A stretch of DNA of 64,000 nucleotides from SIRX01 sp965213905. GTDB lineage: Bacteria > Actinomycetota > Rubrobacteria > Rubrobacterales > Rubrobacteraceae. The stretch spans positions 1,240,001 to 1,304,000 of the forward strand of contig OZ243922.1 of NCBI GenBank assembly GCA_965213905.1. Direction: 5' to 3'. The notes below the pieces were generated by a model. The model was not told the origin of the DNA. It did not search any database and saw nothing but the letters and a program-made list of their open reading frames with translations. Position 1 is the first letter of the stretch. Each line of letters begins with the position of its first letter. The translations under genes and the position numbers were made by a program. Shown here piece by piece: positions 33,655-41,672 of the stretch.

Positions 33655-36600
33655 CTAGCAGCCACCGGACAAAGGACCGGTCTGACTGCCTTCAGGGACC
33701 TTACGCAGGAACTTCGTCGCCTCCGCGCCGGGCAGCGGCCGTGAAAAGAGGTGTCCCTGCGCGAGGTCGCATCCCAATGCTTCTAGGTGGTCCAACTGCC
33801 CGGTCGTTTCCACTCCCTCGGCCAACATCCTCATGTCCAGGCCGTGCGCGATACCCACCACCCCGGAGATCAGCACTTCGTCCTTTCTTCCGGCGTCGTC
33901 TTCGTCCTGCCCGACACTTTCGACGAACGAGCGGTCGATTTTTAGCATACCCACCGGCATGTTCCTGAGGTAGGACAAGCTAGAGTAGCCGGTGCCGAAG
34001 TCGTCTATGGCGAGTCGTACCCCGAGATCCTGGAGCCCCCGCAAGGTATCGGCGTGACGTCCCCCGTTTTCCACCAGTACGCTCTCCGTAATCTCCAACG
34101 TCAGTCTCTCGGGGTTCAACCCAAACTCGCTCAAGGCCTCTTCGACGTGCTCGATCAGATCCGGGTGCGAAAGCTGACGCGCCGATATATTGATCCCGAC
34201 GATCGGGTCCAGCCCGTCGGGGCCGAGCCCTTTCCACTCACTAGCACACCGACAGGCCAAATGTAGCATCCGCCGGCCGATGGGGACGATAAGACCCGTC
34301 TCTTCCGCCAAGGGAACGAAATCCGCAGGATAAACGAGGCCGCGCCCGGGATGCTCCCAACGCGCTAGCGCCTCGAAACCTACCGTAAGCCCGGTCTTCA
34401 GGGACACCACGGGTTGGTAGAGGACGACGATTTCATCGCGCTCTATGGCCCGCCTGAGTCCATTTTCCAGCTCCAGCCGCCGTACCGAGCGCCGCTCGAA
34501 TTCCGGGTCGAACACGGCGTAGCGGGCTTTACCCCCGTTTTTGGCCTCGTACATCGCAAGGTCCGCCTGCTTGAGAAGCTGGGTGGCCTCCGCATGACCG
34601 TTTGCGGGGCCGTCCGCCGGCCCGCCGGAGCCACCGAGCGCGACACCGACGCTGGCCGTTACTAACGCCTCCCGGACCCCAAGGACGAAAGGAGCCTCCA
34701 GAGCCTCGGAGATCCTCCGGGCGACGCGGACAACTTCTGCATCCTCCTCGACTTCCGTCAGGAGGATGCAGAACTCGTCACCGCCGATCCGGGCAGCGGT
34801 GTCCGACGGTCTTAAGGTGTACTCCAAGCGTCGGGCCGCCTCGACCAGCATCCGGTCGCCGATTTCGTGGCCCAAGGAATCGTTGACGTATTTGAAGTTG
34901 TCCAGATCCAGAAATAAGACCGCCACTTTCTTCTCACCGTCCCCATCGTTTCGCCCTTGCTGGCGGGTCAAAGCTTGGGAGAGTCGGTCGAGGAACAGGG
35001 CGCGGTTGGGGAGACCGGTGAGCCCGTCATGTAGCGCCTGGTGCCGGAGACGCTCCTCGTAAGCCTTGCGCTCGGTGACATCTCGGGCGTTGACCACGAT
35101 ACCCTCGATGGCCGGATGGTCCAGGCGGTTGGCGGCTACCGCTTCGAGGTGACGCCAGGATCCGTCTTTGTGGCGTACCCGGAACCTCATTAAGTGGCTG
35201 GTTGACCCGGGTCGCCCCAATCCCCCGGCAAAGGCATCCCGCGTGCTTTCGGTGTCGTCCGGGTGGGTTTCCTCGCCAAAGACGTCCCGGCCAACGCGCT
35301 CCTGGGGTTGGTAGCCCAAGACCCACTTCACCGAAGGACTTACGTAGCGGATAGTGCCGTCGGGGTTAAGGATAGAGATTATGTCCGAGGCATTCTGCAC
35401 GAGGGTGCGGAAGCGCTCTTCACTGTCTCTGAGCTCCTCTTCGGCCTGCTTACGCTCCGTTACGTCGCGCGAGGTGATCACCACGCTCCCAACCCCCGGG
35501 TCGTCGAGCAGGTTTGCCGCCAGAGACTCCAGATAGCGCCACGTACCGTCCGCGTGCCGGTACCAGAACTCCGCCGGCTCTTCCGACAAGTACCCCGGGT
35601 GCGACAAGATATTGATGAACTCGGCCGAAACCTGTTCGAGGTCATCCGGATGAACGTGTTCGAGGACAGGCCTCCCCACCAACTCTTGAGGCCCGTAACC
35701 TAGTATGCGTTCTTTTGAGGGGCTCTCATAGGTGATGGTGCCGGTAGCATCTACTACGGTGATGAGGTCCGAGGCGTTCTGCACGAGGGAGCGGAAACGT
35801 TCCTCGCTTTTCCGGCGGGACACCTCGGCCTTTTTACGCTCGCTGACGTCGCGGACGACACCCTTAAAGCCGACCGGCTCTCCTCCCGGGCTTTTTCTCA
35901 AGCTCACGGAGGTCTCGACGTACAGCCGGCCCCCGTCCTTCTTTGTAAGCTCCCAGTCGAAACCTTTGACGGGCTCGCCTGTGCGGTATACGCGGTTGAA
36001 GTGACGGTAGACCTTTTCGGCGCTCTCTTGGTCTACGAAGTCCCGGTTGTTCATGCCCATCAACTCCTCACGGGGGTAGCCGAGGATCCGGCAGACCGAA
36101 TCGTTGAAAAAGACGAGGTTGCCGGCCAGGTCTACTTCGAAGTAGCCTTCCTCCATCTGTTCGAGGACGCCGCGGTGGCGTTCCTCGCTCTCTTTGAGCG
36201 CCTCTTCGGCCCGTTTTTGCTCGGTGATATCCTGTAACAGCATCAGGAAACCCGTCTGCAGCCCACCACCGTCTCGAAGCGGCGAGAGCGTGAGGTTGTA
36301 GTGTCGCCGCGCTTCCCCGGCGCCGAGGCTTACTTCCTTACTTACCCGCCCCGCGTCGGGGCGACGTTCGGGAAACCCGGCCAGGTCCGGTGCGATCCCG
36401 GCGAGGCTTTCCCCGACGGCTTGCGGGACGGTGCGGTCTAAAACGCGTTGCGCGGTCGGGTTGAGGTCCACGACGCGGTTTTGGACGTCCAGCACGATCA
36501 CCCCGTCTTGCATGGCATCTACGGCGACGTCCCGGGCCACCGGCAAAACGTCCAGGAACCGGTAGCGCAGCAGGCTCCATGACAACGCGACGCCGGTCAC

Positions 36601-37245
36601 GGTAAAAGCGAGCGGCGTGGGATCCAGGTTGGGCACGGGGTTCAACCCGTAGAGGCTGGCCGCGTTGCTCGCCCACGGCACCAACACCCCGATCAACAGG
36701 GCGAACCTCTGGCCCCGGTACAGGCGCAGGGGAGAAACGAGCGCCCGCACCAGCAAGACGGTAGCCACCAGGATCAAAAGGTAAGAGTAGGCCGTGTGGA
36801 ACCAGAACCACGGGGCATATACGGCACCAACCGCAGGGAACGGCCCGGAAGTGTCGATCTCTCTGAAGCTCCAAAACAAGTGGTGCGTCCCGTTGGTCCA
36901 GATCAAGGCCAGCGAGATAGCCGGTACGACGGCCAGAAGCACCAGGGCGCGGCGGGTTACCCACCTCCCCCGCCCCGTATACAAGAGTGCGAAGAGCATC
37001 CAAAACAGCGGCACCGTCACGATGCCCAAATACTTTAGGTTGGCCCAGAAAAACTTGGCCGCCGCGCCGCTACTGACTATCTCCAGGCCATACGCTGTTG
37101 ACCACGTGGTCCCGGCCACCATCATCAAGGCCAGCATCGGCGCGCCCGGCGTACCCCGGAGTCGCCAGGCATAGAACGCCAGTAAGAGCGACGCGACGGC
37201 CGCCAACAACATGAGGAGCGCGTATGGTGTGTAGTGCCAACTCAT
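33655..37245 (-). CDS. Membrane PAS-GGDEF-EAL cyclic-di-GMP signalling protein
   Basis: 1196 residues. An N-terminal seven-helix sensory region of the histidine-kinase N-terminal type (about 1-225) precedes about four PAS/PAC modules (about 235-695; each ends in DVTERK-like words). GGDEF domain (about 735-905) has RIGGDEF intact and an RPSD inhibitory site five residues upstream. EAL domain (about 915-1185) has FEALARW, the acidic DDFGTGYSSLSYL and AEGVET motifs intact. Both cyclase and phosphodiesterase activities are therefore possible, with product feedback. Membrane-bound with cytosolic catalysis. It lies downstream of ggt on the same strand; signal sensed is unknown. Confidence 0.93.
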   Translation of the reverse strand: MSWHYTPYALLMLLAAVASLLLAFYAWRLRGTPGAPMLALMMVAGTTWSTAYGLEIVSSGAAAKFFWANLKYLGIVTVPLFWMLFALLYTGRGRWVTRRALVLLAVVPAISLALIWTNGTHHLFWSFREIDTSGPFPAVGAVYAPWFWFHTAYSYLLILVATVLLVRALVSPLRLYRGQRFALLIGVLVPWASNAASLYGLNPVPNLDPTPLAFTVTGVALSWSLLRYRFLDVLPVARDVAVDAMQDGVIVLDVQNRVVDLNPTAQRVLDRTVPQAVGESLAGIAPDLAGFPERRPDAGRVSKEVSLGAGEARRHYNLTLSPLRDGGGLQTGFLMLLQDITEQKRAEEALKESEERHRGVLEQMEEGYFEVDLAGNLVFFNDSVCRILGYPREELMGMNNRDFVDQESAEKVYRHFNRVYRTGEPVKGFDWELTKKDGGRLYVETSVSLRKSPGGEPVGFKGVVRDVSERKKAEVSRRKSEERFRSLVQNASDLITVVDATGTITYESPSKERILGYGPQELVGRPVLEHVHPDDLEQVSAEFINILSHPGYLSEEPAEFWYRHADGTWRYLESLAANLLDDPGVGSVVITSRDVTERKQAEEELRDSEERFRTLVQNASDIISILNPDGTIRYVSPSVKWVLGYQPQERVGRDVFGEETHPDDTESTRDAFAGGLGRPGSTSHLMRFRVRHKDGSWRHLEAVAANRLDHPAIEGIVVNARDVTERKAYEERLRHQALHDGLTGLPNRALFLDRLSQALTRQQGRNDGDGEKKVAVLFLDLDNFKYVNDSLGHEIGDRMLVEAARRLEYTLRPSDTAARIGGDEFCILLTEVEEDAEVVRVARRISEALEAPFVLGVREALVTASVGVALGGSGGPADGPANGHAEATQLLKQADLAMYEAKNGGKARYAVFDPEFERRSVRRLELENGLRRAIERDEIVVLYQPVVSLKTGLTVGFEALARWEHPGRGLVYPADFVPLAEETGLIVPIGRRMLHLACRCASEWKGLGPDGLDPIVGINISARQLSHPDLIEHVEEALSEFGLNPERLTLEITESVLVENGGRHADTLRGLQDLGVRLAIDDFGTGYSSLSYLRNMPVGMLKIDRSFVESVGQDEDDAGRKDEVLISGVVGIAHGLDMRMLAEGVETTGQLDHLEALGCDLAQGHLFSRPLPGAEATKFLRKVPEGSQTGPLSGGC

Positions 37246-37431
37246 AATGCCCCGTGCATACTAAGATTGGTGGAGATTACCAGTACGGCACCGGTACGGC
37301 TTCACTCCGCATTCGCCCTTCATTTCTTACCCACATACGACTTCAAGGTACACAACAAACTCTACGATACCCCTAGCTGACTCAGCGGGAACGTCGGTCA
37401 AAGCATATAACTCAAAGTTTCTCTTTCACCT

Positions 37432-39036
37432 CTACTGCGCCAAGGCACAGCCGTCCTTGCGGGGGTCGCTACCGCAGGCCCGGACGCCGTTTTTCAGAAC
37501 CCGGATCAGTTGGGCGCCCCCGGTCGGGATGACATAGTCAGCTTCGGCTTTCACCCGATGGCCCCGGCTCCGGAGTTCTTTGGCCTCGGACGCCGGGATG
37601 CGGCCTTCGAATAGCAGGACGTCGTCGTTGTGGAAGTGGCGGGCGTGATCCACGGCTTCTTGCGGGTTCATGCCGTAGTCGATCAGGTTCGCGAGTAGTT
37701 GAGTATGACCCTGGGGCTGCATCGGGCCGCCCATAACGCCGAAGGTCGCCCACAGGTTGCCGTCTTTGGTAGCGAGGCCGGGGATGATAGTGTGCAGCGG
37801 GCGCTTGCCCGGTTCGAGGGCGTTCGGGTGGTTTGGGTCCAGTTGGAACGAGTGGCCCCGGTTCTGGAGACAGACGCCGGTTCCGTCGGCGACCGCGCCG
37901 CTACCGAAGCCCATGTACAGGCTGTTTATAAACGAGCAGCCGTTACCTTCGGCGTCCACGGCGCACAGGTACGTGGTGTCGTCGCCAAGGTCCGGGGATA
38001 CGGAGGCGGCGGCGCTCTGAGAAATTCTTTCGCGCAACTCCGCCGCGTATTTTTTCGAGAGCAGCCTCTCGGTCGGGACGTCGGCGAAGTCCGGGTCGCC
38101 GATCCTGTCGTATAGGTCCCGGTAAGCGAGTTTTTTGGCTTCGGCTTCGAGGTGGATGCGGTCGGCGCCGAGGGGATTCATCTCAGAAATATCGAAGCCT
38201 TCGAGGATGTTTAGCATCTGGAGGGCGGCGATGCCCTGTCCGGGCGGTGGGATCTCGTAGATCCGGATGCCCCGGTAGCTTGTGGAGATCGGCTCGACCC
38301 AACTCGTTTCGTGGTCGGCTAGGTCTTTTTCCGTCATGTACCCACCCATATCCTGTACGGAGCCCGCGATGCTCCGGGCTATCTCGCCTTTGTAGAAAGC
38401 GTCCGCGCCGCCTTCGGCCACGGCAGACAAAGTCTTTGCAAGGTCCGGCTGCCGGAAGACTTCGCCCGGCCGTGGCGGACGGTTATCTGGCAGAAAGACT
38501 TTTGTGGCCGCTTCATTCTTTCTAAGAACCCACTCGTTGATCTCCCAGTAGCGGGAGACGACCTCGGAGACCGGATACCCTTCGTCGGCCAGCTCGTAGG
38601 CGGGCTCCAGTAGCTGAGAGAACGGCAAACGTCCCAAGGAGTTCGCGGCGTCCTCCCAGAGCCGGACGGCGCCGGGTACGGTTATTGAGAGGCCACCGCG
38701 TTCGGGCATCTTCCGGATGCCCCGGTCGCGCAGCTTCTCTATTGTGGCCGAGAAGGAGGCGCGGCCGGAGCCGTTTGCGCCCGTGATCCTGCCGGTCCCG
38801 GCTTCGTAGTTGAGGAGGAAGGCGTCGCCGCCCATCCCCGTAGCCATCGGGGAGAGAACGGCCATGCAAGCGGCCATCGCGACGCAGGCGTCGGCGGCGG
38901 TTCCTCCGGCGTCCAGGATGCGGATGCCGGCAAGCGCCGCGTCGGGGTGTTCGCAGGCCACCGCCCCGCGCCGCCCGAAGACCGTCGAACGACCGCCCAG
39001 ATCGGGACGTTGGGCTTTCTCTCCGTCCACAAACAC
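37432..39036 (-). CDS. ggt: Gamma-glutamyltransferase
   Basis: Ntn-hydrolase of 534 residues that cleaves or transfers the gamma-glutamyl group of glutathione-like compounds after self-processing. The processing and catalytic Thr354 is in DDTTYLCAVDAEGN, so the precursor would split into subunits of about 353 and 181 residues. Other signatures: GGTAADACVAM, SPMATGMGGDAF and the glycine pair of GVMGGPMQPQGH. No signal peptide, so it would be cytosolic, unlike E. coli GGT; alternatives in the superfamily are gamma-glutamyl-like acylases. GTG starts at 39036 or 39030 are both possible behind AGGAGG. Confidence 0.9.
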   Translation of the reverse strand: MFVDGEKAQRPDLGGRSTVFGRRGAVACEHPDAALAGIRILDAGGTAADACVAMAACMAVLSPMATGMGGDAFLLNYEAGTGRITGANGSGRASFSATIEKLRDRGIRKMPERGGLSITVPGAVRLWEDAANSLGRLPFSQLLEPAYELADEGYPVSEVVSRYWEINEWVLRKNEAATKVFLPDNRPPRPGEVFRQPDLAKTLSAVAEGGADAFYKGEIARSIAGSVQDMGGYMTEKDLADHETSWVEPISTSYRGIRIYEIPPPGQGIAALQMLNILEGFDISEMNPLGADRIHLEAEAKKLAYRDLYDRIGDPDFADVPTERLLSKKYAAELRERISQSAAASVSPDLGDDTTYLCAVDAEGNGCSFINSLYMGFGSGAVADGTGVCLQNRGHSFQLDPNHPNALEPGKRPLHTIIPGLATKDGNLWATFGVMGGPMQPQGHTQLLANLIDYGMNPQEAVDHARHFHNDDVLLFEGRIPASEAKELRSRGHRVKAEADYVIPTGGAQLIRVLKNGVRACGSDPRKDGCALAQ

Positions 39037-39138
39037 ATCCCTCCTGCGATAGTAGAGAACGATAGTGAGACCTCGCTTACAGTTTACAGGTCCGACAGGG
39101 GCTAAATTGCGGGGAGTAAGCTATGTAGGAGGTAAGTT

Positions 39139-39291
39139 GTGGGTAAAGAAGTGTACGTCGTCGGCACGCTGGTCTCGATCGTGCTGTCGCTGGTGCTGTT
39201 CCTGCGAGGCAATCGCACCGAAGGCATCTTCGTCGGCTTGTGGGCGCCGACCATCCTGAACCTCGGCCAGACGCTACTGGAAGACGACTAG
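39139..39291 (+). CDS. Small membrane protein (50 residues)
   Basis: GTG start with a perfect AGGAGG at 39127-39132, 6 nt upstream. The product begins VGKEVYVVGTLVSIVLSLVL and ends in NLGQTLLEDD. One strong hydrophobic helix (about 6-22) and a second amphipathic helix with FVGLWAPTILNLG are visible. It is an independent small gene between divergent ggt and mutL, followed by a hairpin terminator at 39297. The strong ribosome site, clean frame and own terminator argue that it is real. No family recognised. Confidence 0.6.
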   Translation: MGKEVYVVGTLVSIVLSLVLFLRGNRTEGIFVGLWAPTILNLGQTLLEDD

Positions 39292-39296
39292 AGTAA

Positions 39297-39325
39297 CATC
39301 CGAAAAGGTTCGACCTTTCCGGATG
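39297..39325 (+). terminator. Terminator hairpin of the small membrane gene
   Basis: CATCCGAAAAGG (39297-39308) pairs with CCTTTCCGGATG (39314-39325) around a 5-nt loop with one mismatch. The 100 bp up to mutL also hold a direct repeat GGCATCAG (two copies) and a second imperfect hairpin (about 39375-39402), which may end mutL on the other strand. Confidence 0.6.
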
Positions 39326-39427
39326 CGGCATCAGGTTTCAGGCATCAGCCGTCAGCTTTTTATGTTTGCTGAGTGCCGGCGGCTGAATGCCCACCGGCTT
39401 TGTCGCTCGACCTTTTCAAGTAAGTAG

Positions 39428-41017
39428 TTATATGCGGCCGAACTCGCGGAGCAGGTCCGCGAGCGCAATACGCTTCACTATTGGACGGCCGTGCGGGCAG
39501 ATTGTTTCGAACTCGCAGGCCGTCCACTCCTTTAGCAAACGCTGCATCTCCTCCCGCGTCAGGCTCTCCCCAAACTTCGTAGATCCCTTGCAGGCCAACG
39601 CTTTCGCGAGGTCTTCGCCACCGGCCAACGCCTCGACCGCCGCCACGAGCGCGGTCTCCGGGTCCGTGACGGTCTCCGGCGCCGCCAGAACCCGCACAGC
39701 ACCCTCGCCGAACGGCTCGACCTCGAAACTCAACTTCGTCAGTTCCACCTCGAAGTTCCAGACTTCTGGCGCCAGATCCTCCGGCAGGTGCGCGATCACC
39801 GGGTTCGACAGCTTCGCGGGTGTGCTTTGCACGTTCTTAGAGAGTCGTTCGTAGAGGATGCGCTCGTGGGCGCCGTGCTGGTCCAGGATGATGAGTTGTT
39901 CGCCTTCCTGGGCCAGGATGCACCTCCCGGCGAACTGGCCGATCAGTTCCAGATCCGTCCGCACCTCTTCCTCGGCCTGGCCGTTCCCCGCCTCCTGCTC
40001 CCCGGCCAGGGCACCCCTTATGGTGCCGACCACCAGCGGGTATGCGGAGCGTCCGCCCCGCAGCCGGACGGCGCTCTTGGCCGGGTGTACGTTCACGTCC
40101 ACCTCGCCGGGGCCGAGCTCCAGGCGCAAGAACGCCGCCGGATGCCGCCCCTTCGGCAAAAGGTCCGCGTAGGCTTTCGCGACCGCCGGGGCAAAAGAAT
40201 CCTTATCAACGACCCGGCCGTTTACCGCGACGTGCAGGTAGCGGCGGGTCGGGAAGCTCACCGAAAGCGGGCTCACAAATCCCCAGACCAGGGGATCTTC
40301 CAGGGGGATCAGGGCCCGCGCCAACGAGAGCCCGTGTACCTGGGCCAGGCGTTCCCGAAGGTCCGCCGCCGCGGGCAACGCCAACACCTTCCGGTTGTCA
40401 GATCGCAAGTAGAACCCGACCTCCGGCCGGCTCAAAGCGAGCGACTGCACCACGGAGATGACGGCGTTCGCCTCCGCCCGGACGGTCCCGAGAAAGCCCC
40501 GGCGGACGGGTAGGTTCAGAAACAGGTCTCGCACCTCGACCGTGGTTCCCGGTTCCCGGCCATCCGGCGCGGTGGCCATTGTTTTACCGGCGAACACCCG
40601 GAGGCTGACGCCGGTACGGGCGCCGCGTTCGCGGGTGGTGAGGATCAAAGAGGAGACCGAGCTTATGGCGTGCAGCGCCTCGCCCCGGAAGCCCAGCGAG
40701 ATGACGCGGGCCAGGTCGTCGGCGCTCTGAATTTTGCTGGTCGCGTGTTGGGCCACGGCGCGTTCCGCGTCGCCCGGCGACATTCCGGAGCCGTCGTCCC
40801 GGACCCGGATCAGGGCTACTCCCCCACCCTCTATCTCAACCTCGACCCGCGAAGCCCCGGCGTCTAGCGAGTTCTCGACCAACTCCTTTACCGCCGAAGC
40901 CGGCCGCTCTATGACCTCCCCGGCGGCGATCCGGTGCGCCACCTCCGGCGACAGCACATGGATACGCGCTCCATACTCCGCCGCTTCTTCGGAGACGAGT
41001 TGGGGAAATAGTCTCAA
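39428..41017 (-). CDS. mutL: DNA mismatch repair protein MutL
   Basis: 529 residues. The N-terminal GHKL ATPase has all motifs: RIAAGEVIERPASAVKELVE, NSLDAGA, VRDDGSGM and GFRGEAL. The MutL second domain has VNVHPAKSAVR (about 290). The C-terminal domain keeps a DQHGAHERILYE endonuclease-like motif (usual DQHAxxxRxxYE), ACKGSTKFGESL and CPHGRP, so it is likely a latent nicking endonuclease acting with MutS. The TTG start overlaps the stop of the PIN toxin gene by 4 nt (TTTGA), indicating translational coupling. Last gene of the unit mutS-antitoxin-toxin-mutL. Confidence 0.94.
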   Translation of the reverse strand: MRLFPQLVSEEAAEYGARIHVLSPEVAHRIAAGEVIERPASAVKELVENSLDAGASRVEVEIEGGGVALIRVRDDGSGMSPGDAERAVAQHATSKIQSADDLARVISLGFRGEALHAISSVSSLILTTRERGARTGVSLRVFAGKTMATAPDGREPGTTVEVRDLFLNLPVRRGFLGTVRAEANAVISVVQSLALSRPEVGFYLRSDNRKVLALPAAADLRERLAQVHGLSLARALIPLEDPLVWGFVSPLSVSFPTRRYLHVAVNGRVVDKDSFAPAVAKAYADLLPKGRHPAAFLRLELGPGEVDVNVHPAKSAVRLRGGRSAYPLVVGTIRGALAGEQEAGNGQAEEEVRTDLELIGQFAGRCILAQEGEQLIILDQHGAHERILYERLSKNVQSTPAKLSNPVIAHLPEDLAPEVWNFEVELTKLSFEVEPFGEGAVRVLAAPETVTDPETALVAAVEALAGGEDLAKALACKGSTKFGESLTREEMQRLLKEWTACEFETICPHGRPIVKRIALADLLREFGRI

Positions 41018-41451
41018 AGCTGTACGTCCTCGGGTAGCATTTGGAAGCCTTCGACCTCAGCCGCCTGTCGCAACTGGTTGTCCAGGCACACAAGTCCTGT
41101 CCCGTCCGGATCTCCTTCACACCAGCGAAGGGCAGCGGTGAGCTGAAGACAATCTGCAGCTTTTAACAGGTGAGCTTTGGAGATCAACATCGTCAGTAAG
41201 CGCAACTCGACGGTTGGTTCGGTCTCTTGCCAGTTTGCGGAGAGACGGTCGAGCGTGGCGCGGGTTTCGTCCTGGCTGCTGTCGTCTAGTATTTCTTCTC
41301 GCCTGAGCCGGCTCACGGTAACAGAACATTCGACCCAGGTTCCCCACCAGACGACCATACCTGTATCTTCCATCAAGAGTTCTTTCATCGCGGGCGATGC
41401 CGGCTCCTCGAAGATAAACGGTATCACCGCGGAACTGTCCCAGAACCTCAA
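41014..41451 (-). CDS. VapC-like PIN-domain toxin
   Basis: 145-residue PIN ribonuclease. The acidic active site is complete by eye: Asp5 (WDSSAVIPF), Glu at about 41 (WVECSVTVSRL), Asp at about 99 (AADCLQLTAAL) and Asp at about 118 (LVCLDNQLRQAA). Partner antitoxin lies 4 bp upstream. TTG start. Its stop overlaps the mutL start by 4 nt, so it sits inside the mismatch-repair operon. VapC toxins cut tRNA or rRNA; the target here is unknown. Intact residues suggest it is active. Confidence 0.87.
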   Translation of the reverse strand: MRFWDSSAVIPFIFEEPASPAMKELLMEDTGMVVWWGTWVECSVTVSRLRREEILDDSSQDETRATLDRLSANWQETEPTVELRLLTMLISKAHLLKAADCLQLTAALRWCEGDPDGTGLVCLDNQLRQAAEVEGFQMLPEDVQL

Positions 41452-41455
41452 AAAT

Positions 41456-41650
41456 CTAGCAGCCTTCTCTGCGGTCCTCCAAAAGATAGCGTAGAGCCAA
41501 CCCTTCCGGATCTTTTGGTTTCGGCATCTTCCAGAACTTCTCGGATACGCGCCCGGTACCTCTCTGCGCCAGAGGAGGACCGGAACGCATCAAACGCTCT
41601 TTTAGCTCCTGCTCTTCGGGCGTGAGGTAGGTTCTCTTTCGCTCGCTCAT
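41456..41650 (-). CDS. Putative antitoxin partner of the PIN toxin
   Basis: 64 residues, charged, starting MSERKRTYLTPEEQELKERL and ending in a C-terminal helix with KDPEGLALRYLLEDRREGC. No named antitoxin family recognised. Size, order and the 4-bp gap to the PIN gene fit a VapB-type antitoxin whose C-terminal helix plugs the toxin's active site. The N-terminus would be the DNA- or dimer-binding part. It starts 22 bp after the stop of mutS on the same strand. Function is inferred from context. Confidence 0.7.
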   Translation of the reverse strand: MSERKRTYLTPEEQELKERLMRSGPPLAQRGTGRVSEKFWKMPKPKDPEGLALRYLLEDRREGC

Positions 41651-41672
41651 GCCACTATCCTAACATCCCGGC

